NCBI GenBank assembly: GCA_013298675.1
Contig: JAAFIJ010000211.1
Span: 1-5,054, forward strand
Length of the DNA: 5,054 nucleotides
Direction: 5' to 3'
Source of the DNA: Rhodobacterales bacterium
GTDB taxonomy: Bacteria; Pseudomonadota; Alphaproteobacteria; Rhodobacterales; Rhodobacteraceae
The notes below the pieces were generated by a model. The model did not search any database and was not told the origin of the DNA. It saw only the letters and a list, made by a program, of their open reading frames with translations. Of the stretch, positions 1 through 4,482 are shown in pieces (the stretch's first letter is position 1; every line of letters starts with the position of its first letter). The translations under genes were made by a program, and so were the position numbers.

Positions 1-342
1 ACCAAAGACCGCATAGATCATCGACAGGATCAGAACAATCACTGCACCGGGGATGACAAACAGCCCGCCAGTGATCAATCCGCCCAGCGTGCCATGTTTG
101 CGCCAGCCGATCCAAGTTGCCAATTGCATTGCCTCAGGTCCGGGCAACAACATGCAAAACGACAGTGCAGAGAGGTAATCTTGTTCGCTGACCCATTTAC
201 GCTCTGCCACCAATTCGCGGTGCATCAATGCGATTTGTGCTGCCGGTCCACCAAAGGACAAAAAACCGATGCGGGTGAAGACCCGGATCAATTCTGCCAA
301 GGACACGTCTGGGGGAGAGAAACTTGCTTGTTGCTGTGTCAT
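1..342 (-). CDS. chrA: Chromate transporter ChrA, N-terminal part (runs off the left edge)
   Basis: The 114 visible residues are the start of a CHR-family membrane protein, whose members export chromate from the cytoplasm. After a short polar N-terminus the sequence shows the family's first motif, FLSFGGPAAQIALMH (residues 27-41). It then shows ERKWVSEQDYLSALSFCMLLPGPEAMQL (two adjoining blocks, residues 47-74) with the typical LPGPEA motif. A glycine-rich hydrophobic stretch follows (about 85-113), consistent with a transmembrane segment. The ATG at 342 overlaps the TGA of the upstream rhodanese-ChrB gene in an ATGA junction, which suggests translational coupling. The C-terminal part lies outside the window, so it cannot be told whether this is a long two-domain or short one-domain ChrA. 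Family assignment is firm; chromate as the true substrate is inferred from family and neighbour. Confidence 0.93.
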   Translation of the reverse strand, partial: MTQQQASFSPPDVSLAELIRVFTRIGFLSFGGPAAQIALMHRELVAERKWVSEQDYLSALSFCMLLPGPEAMQLATWIGWRKHGTLGGLITGGLFVIPGAVIVLILSMIYAVFG

Positions 343-1139
343 TGAGCACGCCCCGCTGGCCAATCGTGACCCTCTTCATGCCCATCCCGCGCCCAACGGT
401 AAAGGGCGTCGTACAGCGCTAGGCCCGCCTCAAGTTGTTGCAGATCATCCCGGTACAGCCGTGACAAACCTACCGACATGGCCAAAAGACCTGCGGCTTG
501 TGGTGACAGATCGTGGCGGTCTGTGTCCGCGGCCCGCACAACCAGCGCCAGACGGTTCAGCGCATCCGTCTGCAAGGCAAACTCTGAAATCAGCGCGTCA
601 AATGTGCATTGATCCCCTCTGTGTGACCAGAAAACGCCGTCGATATCAAAGGGGGTTGCGTTAAATTTGGCGGCAACTTCGGACACTTCGGTGGGGGCCA
701 CGAACAAAAAGCGGGCCGCCGGATCAATAAAGCGGCGGATCAGCCAAGGGCACGCAATGCGGTCGATCTTGGGCCGGTGCCGGGTGACCCAAAGATTTGA
801 CGCAGGAAAGGCGGCGATTGGGGACATTGGCAAATCTGCTTCTGCCCAAGCCATGCTGCCGCCCTCCAGGATTTGCGCGGCAGACCCTTGACTGCGCAGC
901 AGCGCCGCGACTCCCTCGGACAGTTTGCGCCCTTTTTGGCAAACAACCACAACACGCGCGTCAATCAGGCGGGCAGGGGCCGGATCAAAGTTCTGGTGCT
1001 CAAGGATGACACTTGTCGGGATCAATCGCGGGTCAGCGGCACGATCATCGGGAACCCGCACATCGACAATCATAGGTGCATCGGGTGTGCCGATAAGGCG
1101 CATCAATTGTGCGGGGGTGATCTGGTTGGGTTGGGGCAT
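339..1139 (-). CDS. chrB: Rhodanese-ChrB fusion, chromate resistance protein
   Basis: A 266-residue protein with two domains. Residues about 8-105 form a rhodanese (sulfurtransferase-like) domain containing IVDVRVPDDR. Its candidate active-site cysteine is C67 in the loop CQKGRKL, followed by GVAALLRSQG and the closing LEGGSMAWAEADLP. Residues about 120-262 match the ChrB/chromate-resistance C-terminal domain, with RPKIDRIACPWLIRRFIDP (around C130), HRGDQCTFDALI (around H173 and C178) and RAADTDRHDLSPQAAGL. The ATG at 1139 is preferred because AGCAGGA precedes it by 11 nt. The frame stays open upstream to a TTG at 1187, and an ATG at 1151 is also possible but has poor ribosome-binding spacing. 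The stop overlaps chrA by 4 nt. ChrB-type proteins are reported as regulators or accessory factors of chromate efflux. Which role this one plays, and whether the rhodanese part is catalytic, cannot be read from sequence. Confidence 0.9.
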   Translation of the reverse strand: MPQPNQITPAQLMRLIGTPDAPMIVDVRVPDDRAADPRLIPTSVILEHQNFDPAPARLIDARVVVVCQKGRKLSEGVAALLRSQGSAAQILEGGSMAWAEADLPMSPIAAFPASNLWVTRHRPKIDRIACPWLIRRFIDPAARFLFVAPTEVSEVAAKFNATPFDIDGVFWSHRGDQCTFDALISEFALQTDALNRLALVVRAADTDRHDLSPQAAGLLAMSVGLSRLYRDDLQQLEAGLALYDALYRWARDGHEEGHDWPAGRAQ

Positions 1140-1210
1140 GGTACGGTGCATCCTGCTGGTTTGCTTTGGATGCGAATCTTGGGCCAAAGCCTCATGGGGC
1201 GTTCGCGCGA

Positions 1211-1247
1211 CCCCACACCTTGTGCTAGAACGCCAAGGGGGTGGGGG
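1211..1247. repeat. Imperfect inverted repeat upstream of chrB
   Basis: CCCCACACCTTG (1211-1222) is mirrored by CAAGGGGGTGGGG (1234-1246). The arms match except for one substitution and one extra base, separated by 11 nt. The repeat covers the spacer and -10 region of the candidate chrBA promoter, the usual place for a repressor operator. The arms are GC-rich, so chance cannot be excluded, and no regulator is identified. Confidence 0.35.
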
Positions 1248-1251
1248 TCAA
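1222..1251 (-). promoter_or_regulatory. Candidate chrBA promoter
   Basis: On the minus strand, TTGACC (1251-1246) is followed after 18 nt by TAGCAC (1227-1222), a moderate match to a housekeeping promoter about 83 nt upstream of the chosen chrB start. The -10 match is weak, and the CTTGACCCC context could also suit a heat-shock sigma factor. An imperfect inverted repeat overlaps it. Confidence 0.3.
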
Positions 1252-1409
1252 GATGAACCACAAGCTGCGCATTGAAATTCTTGCAGGAATGTCGCGCGAT
1301 GCAAGATCAAGCATTTTGGTGGAAAGGTGCAGGTTTCTGTTGCCAGGTACCTGCGAACCCCGCCTTACGCGGCTAAGCGTAAGGGCTTAGTTTCGGCGAC
1401 TCGAACTGC

Positions 1410-1451
1410 TTACGCAGCCAAAGCCATTGCCGGAGCACGGTTGTCATTTGC
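1410..1451 (-). other. tmRNA proteolysis-tag reading frame
   Basis: Starting at the resume codon GCA (1451-1449), the frame encodes ANDNRAPAMALAA and ends in TAA (1412-1410). The ANDN start and the hydrophobic ALAA end are hallmarks of alphaproteobacterial ssrA tags, and the terminal LAA is the ClpXP-type degradation signal. The frame has no start codon or ribosome-binding site, as expected for a tmRNA. The full tag would also carry the alanine from the charged tRNA-like end. Confidence 0.95.
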
Positions 1452-1561
1452 AACTGTACGTTTGGACCGATAACGGTAGTACCTCACCGAGCAAAAGCTG
1501 GCCTCTTTAGACGTTCGTCGATCCTATTTCGACCCCACACGCCCCAAATGAAAGGGAGAAT

Positions 1562-1630
1562 TGGTGGAGTCGCCGGGTACCGCCCCCGGGTCCGAGCCGT
1601 TTATTACAGGTGCGTTTATCACCATAGTCC
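1562..1630 (-). ncRNA. tmRNA acceptor piece (tRNA-like 3' half)
   Basis: This is the segment expected to become the separate acceptor RNA after removal of the 25-nt spacer. It contains a 5-bp T-stem, CCGGG (1589-1585) with CCCGG (1577-1573), closing a 7-nt loop. Then follow the 3' acceptor strand (1572-1566), discriminator A1565 and an encoded CCA (1564-1562). The loop reads GGCGGUA rather than the usual UUCRANN. The 5' boundary is a guess placed just inside the leader hairpin. Confidence 0.8.
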
Positions 1631-1644
1631 CGGCAAGCCGGAAC
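1627..1644 (-). other. 5' leader hairpin of the tmRNA precursor
   Basis: GTTCCGG (1644-1638) pairs with CCGGGAC (1633-1627) around a CTTG tetraloop, giving a 7-bp stem with one G-U pair. It begins at the transcription start expected from the upstream -10 box. It may protect the precursor 5' end or guide processing; that role is inference. Confidence 0.6.
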
Positions 1645-1650
1645 AGGTTG

Positions 1651-1679
1651 AATATAGGCTTCAGAGGGTTTGGGCACAA
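1651..1679 (-). promoter_or_regulatory. ssrA promoter (sigma-70 type)
   Basis: TTGTGC (1679-1674) and TATATT (1656-1651) are separated by exactly 17 nt on the minus strand. This is the best -10 box in the window. The predicted start at about 1644 lies 7 nt beyond the -10 box and coincides with the first base of the leader hairpin. It also lies just downstream of the terminator of the preceding gene, so ssrA appears independently transcribed. Confidence 0.75.
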
Positions 1680-1712
1680 GAGGGGACAGGCGCGAAGGAC
1701 CCATCCGCGCGC

Positions 1713-1743
1713 AAAAGAAAACGCCCGAGGTTTCCCCCGGGCG
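1713..1743 (-). terminator. Intrinsic terminator of the solute-binding protein gene
   Basis: On the minus strand CGCCCGGGG (1743-1735) pairs with CCTCGGGCG (1730-1722) over 9 bp around a GAAA loop, followed by TTTTCTTTT (1721-1713). It begins 22 nt after the TAA of the gene, a textbook rho-independent terminator. Confidence 0.9.
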
Positions 1744-1765
1744 CGAAATCTTTCAGACACAGGTC

Positions 1766-2815
1766 TTAGAACCCCGACTTGATCAGCTCAAACTCTTGCG
1801 TCATGCGGTCACGCATCGCGGGATCAATCGGAACTTGGCTGAGCAAAATGCCATCCACCGGATCAACGTCGCCTGCCTTTAGCTCTTCTGACGAGATATC
1901 CGCCATGGCGGCATCGTTGGAATGGGCATAGCCAAAGTTTTCAAGCAAGCCTTTCGCAGACCCATGATCCAACCAAGCGTTGATAAAGTCATAGGCCTTG
2001 TCTTCGTTGCCGGGCTGGTTTTTGAAGTTTACATATCCGCAGAACCACGTCGTCACCCCTTCTTTTGGGGTGCGATTAAAGACAACTGGAATTTGCTCTG
2101 CCTTCATCGCGGCGACGCCATCGTTCCAAGACCAAGAAACGACAACTTCGCCTGTTTTCATCAACTGTGCATTTTCGGCCGGATCGGCCCAATAGGTGCG
2201 TACATTGGCATGGGCAAGGCGCAACCAAGCGGCGGCGGCGGCGAACTGCTCTTCGGTGATATTCGACCAGTCAGAAACACCGGTTGCCAGCAAAGCGAGC
2301 GACCAAGTGTCGTCGGTATTGTTGGGCAATGAGGTGCGGCCAGCGAAGGCCGGATCGGTGAAAATCTGCAAAGTTGATGCCTGCTCGGCGCTCACTTCGT
2401 CGGGGTTATAGGCGATCGCGGTATAGGCATAGTCGGTTGGAATGTACCAAACGCCGCCTTCATCCGCAAAAATCTTAGAGGTTTTGAACTTTGGGCTGAT
2501 GTTGGCGTATTCTGGAATGCGGCTGACATCCCATGGTTCAATCAAGTCTGCATCACGGTATTTCTGAATCATCTGTGAACAAGGATGTGCCACATCTGCC
2601 TGAAAACCAGACGTCACTTTGGTGAAGGCTTCGTCATCATCGCCGAAAAAAGTATAGGTTGGCATCTGGCCGTTCTTGGCCACATACCCTTCAATTAAGG
2701 CTTGGTTTTCAAAACCGGCCCAATCGAAAACCAACAGTTCTGGATCGGCAGCGAACGCCGCCGAGTTGGCGGTCAGAGCTACAAGGCTCACCGCTAAAAT
2801 TCTGCGTCTCAGCAT
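1766..2815 (-). CDS. Polyamine-type ABC transporter solute-binding protein (PotD/PotF-like)
   Basis: A 349-residue periplasmic binding protein. Residues 1-22 are a Sec signal peptide: MLRRR, a hydrophobic core, then AFA before the likely cleavage site. No lipobox cysteine is present. The mature part resembles the spermidine/putrescine-binding family. Similar points include QKYRDADLIEPWDVSRIPEY (84-103), the hinge-like VWYIPTDYAYTAIAYN (122-137), GEVVVSWSWNDGVAAMKAE (222-240) and the C-terminal AYDFINAWLDHGSAKGLLENFGY (two adjoining pieces, 274-296). Length is normal for the family. The ATG at 2815 is supported by AAGGGG 9 nt upstream. The gene is monocistronic, with its own terminator and no permease or ATPase beside it, so its partner membrane components must lie elsewhere or be outside the window. 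The exact ligand (putrescine, spermidine or another cationic compound) is not determined. Two cysteines (C79, C259) could form a disulfide, which is inference only. Confidence 0.87.
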   Translation of the reverse strand: MLRRRILAVSLVALTANSAAFAADPELLVFDWAGFENQALIEGYVAKNGQMPTYTFFGDDDEAFTKVTSGFQADVAHPCSQMIQKYRDADLIEPWDVSRIPEYANISPKFKTSKIFADEGGVWYIPTDYAYTAIAYNPDEVSAEQASTLQIFTDPAFAGRTSLPNNTDDTWSLALLATGVSDWSNITEEQFAAAAAWLRLAHANVRTYWADPAENAQLMKTGEVVVSWSWNDGVAAMKAEQIPVVFNRTPKEGVTTWFCGYVNFKNQPGNEDKAYDFINAWLDHGSAKGLLENFGYAHSNDAAMADISSEELKAGDVDPVDGILLSQVPIDPAMRDRMTQEFELIKSGF

Positions 2816-2878
2816 CGGAATTATCCCCTTGGTTTCTAGTAGAACGCGCTTCCCCCTGCGGAAACGGACCCTGATGAA

Positions 2879-2906
2879 AACATAGTTAAGTTTTCGCCTT
2901 GCTCAA
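2879..2906 (-). promoter_or_regulatory. Candidate promoter of the solute-binding protein gene
   Basis: TTGAGC (2906-2901) and TATGTT (2884-2879) lie 16 nt apart on the minus strand, leaving a leader of roughly 57 nt before the ATG at 2815. The match is fair, and no stronger candidate was seen upstream of this gene. Confidence 0.4.
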
Positions 2907-2907
2907 G

Positions 2908-2917
2908 CACTTAAGTG
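2908..2917. repeat. Perfect 10-bp palindrome CACTTAAGTG between divergent genes
   Basis: The sequence is its own reverse complement and lies directly upstream of the candidate minus-strand -35 box, close to a candidate plus-strand -35 box. Flanking TCAAG and TTTGA extend the symmetry loosely. A shared operator for the divergent genes is possible; no regulator is identified. Confidence 0.35.
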
Positions 2918-2920
2918 AAT

Positions 2921-2948
2921 TTGATCAAAGCCTGACGTAAAGTAGAAA
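2921..2948 (+). promoter_or_regulatory. Candidate promoter of the aminotransferase gene
   Basis: TTGATC (2921-2926) is followed after 16 nt by TAGAAA (2943-2948). Transcription would start near 2955 and leave a leader of about 245 nt, unusually long for a bacterial mRNA. The match is modest, and a start nearer to the gene cannot be excluded. Confidence 0.3.
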
Positions 2949-2986
2949 TCTGAAGCGCATTTACCAAGATTTTGAGGGTGAACGCA

Positions 2987-3046
2987 GTGTGGTTTTGCTG
3001 TGGGATGGACCCGCGTGCGCTTGCAAGGCGAATTGTGCCCCGCTAA
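2987..3046 (+). CDS. Possible 19-residue Cys-Cys leader peptide
   Basis: A GTG at 2987 preceded by GAGGG at 8 nt opens a short frame, MWFCCGMDPRALARRIVPR, ending in TAA at 3044-3046. Codons 2-5 are Trp, Phe, Cys, Cys, all rare residues, as in leader peptides that sense charged tRNA. The following gene encodes a cysteine desulfurase-like enzyme, which would make a cysteine-responsive leader sensible. An in-frame GTG at 2978 has poorer ribosome-binding spacing. Nothing else in the stretch 2816-3200 looks coding. With no comparison to related genomes this remains a candidate, and a frame this short can arise by chance. Confidence 0.35.
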   Translation: MWFCCGMDPRALARRIVPR

Positions 3047-3114
3047 GGTTCATGTGTCGGCAATTGTTTGCTGGCTGCCGCGTGCTGTTTTGGATTTCCG
3101 AAAGCAAGTGGATT

Positions 3115-3140
3115 GGCGGGAAGACCCGCCTTCAACTTTT
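3115..3140 (+). terminator. Terminator-like hairpin in the aminotransferase leader
   Basis: GGCGGG (3115-3120) and CCCGCC (3125-3130) form a perfect 6-bp GC stem around AAGA, followed by TTCAACTTTT. The T-tract is interrupted, so termination would be weak. It lies 68 nt after the stop of the short leader frame and 61 nt before the aminotransferase start. The leader segment CCCGC (3039-3043) could pair with GCGGG (3116-3120) as an alternative, antiterminating helix. This would suit attenuation but is unproven. Confidence 0.4.
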
Positions 3141-3200
3141 GAACGGTGTGCGGCCGGCCTGGGCCTGCTGTCACGACCATCCTTTGCAAGAGGTTCCAAA

Positions 3201-4433
3201 ATGGCTGAATTTGATCTTGGTTTTGTCCGCGCGCAGTTCCCAGCGTTTTCCAGTGATGTGCTGTCATCTCATGCATTCTTTGAAAACGCGGGCGGTTCTT
3301 ATCCTTGCCGTCAGGTAGTGGACCGGTTGCACCGCTTTTACCTTGACCGCAAAGTGCAACCTTACGGTCCTTATCCCGGTGCGCAGGCCGGGGGGGCAGA
3401 AATGGACGAGGCGCGCAGTCGGTTGGCAGCAATGATGGGGGTGAACAGCCCGCAGGTGTCGTTTGGACCATCGACCAGCGCCAACACCTATGTCTTGGCC
3501 CAAGGCGTACGGCAATGGTTGCGCGGCGCGAACGCCGCAATTGTGGTGACCAATCAGGATCATGAGGCCAATTCAGGGGTTTGGCGCAGACTTGCGGATG
3601 AGGGTATAGAGGTGCGCGAGTGGACGCTTGATCCCCTGACAGGATTGCTAGATCTGGCGGGTCTGAAGGCGCTGTTGGCGGATGGACGCGTTCGTTTGGT
3701 GGCGTTTCCGCATTGCTCTAACGTTGTGGCGGCGCTGAACCCGGTGGCTGATATTTGTGCGCTGGCGAAAGCGGCGGGTGCGCGAACCGTCGTCGACGGC
3801 GTTTCTTATGCGCCGCACGGGTTTCCGGATTTCAACGCTTTGGGCTGCGATGCCTATCTGTTTTCAGCCTATAAAACCTATGGCCCGCATCAGGGTATCA
3901 TGATTTTGGACGAAGCGTTTGGTGCAGAGTTGCCAGCACAATGTCACTATTTCAACGCAGGCTCTCTGTATAAACGCTTTACCCCCGCCGGACCCGATCA
4001 TGCGCAGATTGCCGCCTGTGCGGGCATGGCTGATTACATCGACGCGCTGCATGACCACCATTTTGCCCCCGAGGCGGATGCTATGGCGCGCAATCAGCGT
4101 GTGCATGATTTGATGCGCGCGCAAGAGATCCGCGTTGTGGCGCCGCTGCTGGAGTATTTGTCCGCCCGCAACGATGTACGGTTGATCGGGCCGCGCAATG
4201 CCGCAGACCGCGCGCCGACAGTGGCCGTTGATCTTGGTCGGGCCGCTGAACCTGTCTCCGAGGCGTTGGGCCGCGAAGGTATCGCCTGTTGGGCGGGGGA
4301 TTTCTATGCGGTGCGCCCATTGACTGCGATGGGGATCGATCTGGAAAAAGGTGTCTTGCGGCTGAGCATGGTGCACTACACATCCCAAGAAGATGTAGCC
4401 CAGCTTATATCTGCCCTAGACCGGGTGTTGTAA
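3201..4433 (+). CDS. PLP-dependent class V aminotransferase / cysteine desulfurase-like enzyme
   Basis: A 410-residue fold-type I PLP enzyme of the cysteine desulfurase/class V aminotransferase superfamily. FENAGGSYPC lies near the N-terminus. GPSTSANTY (about 89-97) is the likely phosphate-binding turn. NQDHEAN carries the ring-stacking histidine (H121). HCSNVVAALNP contains N174. VVDGVSYAPH provides the aspartate for the pyridine nitrogen (D199). FSAYKTYGPHQG carries the Schiff-base lysine (K225). LRLSMVHY provides a carboxylate-binding arginine (R387). All core cofactor residues are present, so the enzyme should be active. It most resembles the desulfurase-like VC1184-type subfamily, but no cysteine-bearing mobile loop like that of IscS/SufS was identified, so the substrate is open. 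The ATG at 3201 is chosen because AGAGG precedes it by 7 nt. The frame is open 201 nt further upstream but shows no family sequence there. The photolyase gene follows after 49 nt. Confidence 0.88.
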   Translation: MAEFDLGFVRAQFPAFSSDVLSSHAFFENAGGSYPCRQVVDRLHRFYLDRKVQPYGPYPGAQAGGAEMDEARSRLAAMMGVNSPQVSFGPSTSANTYVLAQGVRQWLRGANAAIVVTNQDHEANSGVWRRLADEGIEVREWTLDPLTGLLDLAGLKALLADGRVRLVAFPHCSNVVAALNPVADICALAKAAGARTVVDGVSYAPHGFPDFNALGCDAYLFSAYKTYGPHQGIMILDEAFGAELPAQCHYFNAGSLYKRFTPAGPDHAQIAACAGMADYIDALHDHHFAPEADAMARNQRVHDLMRAQEIRVVAPLLEYLSARNDVRLIGPRNAADRAPTVAVDLGRAAEPVSEALGREGIACWAGDFYAVRPLTAMGIDLEKGVLRLSMVHYTSQEDVAQLISALDRVL

Positions 4434-4449
4434 CGCACCTTGCCATCTT

Positions 4450-4463
4450 TGACCCAAGGGTCA
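4450..4463. repeat. Perfect inverted repeat TGACCC-AA-GGGTCA before the photolyase gene
   Basis: Two 6-nt arms with a 2-nt centre lie between the aminotransferase stop and the photolyase start, ending beside the AGGAAAGG ribosome-binding region. It could be an operator for a dimeric regulator or an RNA hairpin next to the ribosome-binding site. It has no U-tract and is too small to be a convincing terminator. Confidence 0.4.
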
Positions 4464-4482
4464 GGAAAGGATCACCGCAACC

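Larger units (their letters stand above)
1325..1644 (-). ncRNA. ssrA: Permuted two-piece tmRNA (ssrA) precursor
   Basis: This RNA rescues stalled ribosomes and tags the nascent protein for proteolysis. The gene is permuted: the 3' tRNA-like half comes first. On the minus strand the acceptor piece ends in CGACTCC-A-CCA (1572-1562). A 25-nt spacer follows (1561-1537), then the coding piece starts with GGGGTCG at 1536. The two strands form a 7-bp acceptor stem with one G-U pair. GGATCGACGAACG (about 1524-1512) resembles the conserved tmRNA 5' region. The tag frame is at 1451-1410. After the stop comes a pseudoknot: TAAGC pairs with GCTTA (1389-1385 with 1378-1374), while CCTTACGC (1384-1377) pairs with GCGTAAGG (1370-1363). 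A last hairpin, GCAGGT with ACCTGC, ends at 1329. The 5' end is set from the promoter and the 3' end is approximate. No strong U-tract terminator follows. The strand, tag and stem leave little doubt. Confidence 0.95.
2816..3200. other. Intergenic regulatory region between divergent genes
   Basis: This 385-nt stretch has no ordinary gene. Its left half (2816-2950) is AT-richer and carries the candidate divergent promoters and the palindrome. Its right half (2970-3200) is GC-richer and looks like a long mRNA leader with the short Cys-Cys frame and the terminator-like hairpin. It also holds a possible stem CGGCA (3058-3062) with TGCCG (3076-3080). No known riboswitch class was recognised. Confidence 0.6.

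Noticed and set aside
269..664. 131-residue plus-strand frame across the chrB-chrA junction
   Set aside because: It is antisense to two genes with strong family motifs and is itself unlike any known protein.
1305..1325. Imperfect hairpin ATGC...GCAT with TTTT on the plus strand
   Set aside because: The stem is only 4 bp plus mismatches, and no plus-strand gene ends here.
1253..1390. Small plus-strand frame beginning MNHKLRIEIL
   Set aside because: It runs antisense into the tmRNA coding piece, and its later part is explained by tmRNA structure.
1562..1600. Possible isolated tRNA 3' half with encoded CCA
   Set aside because: It is the acceptor end of the permuted tmRNA, because its acceptor strand pairs with GGGGTCG at 1536-1530.
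1507..1782. Several frames of 65-78 residues on both strands
   Set aside because: They overlap the tmRNA gene, its promoter and the terminator, have atypical composition and resemble no family.
1922..2332. 136-residue plus-strand frame
   Set aside because: It lies wholly antisense to the solute-binding protein, whose signal peptide and family motifs are clear.
3000..3200. In-frame 67-codon upstream extension of the aminotransferase
   Set aside because: It matches no family sequence, lacks a good ribosome-binding site, and the ATG at 3201 has a well-spaced AGAGG and begins where the family fold begins.
3864..4388. 174-residue minus-strand frame (and a 165-residue one at 3043-3540)
   Set aside because: Both are antisense shadows of the PLP enzyme gene, with no recognisable domain and no ribosome-binding signal examined that would argue for them.
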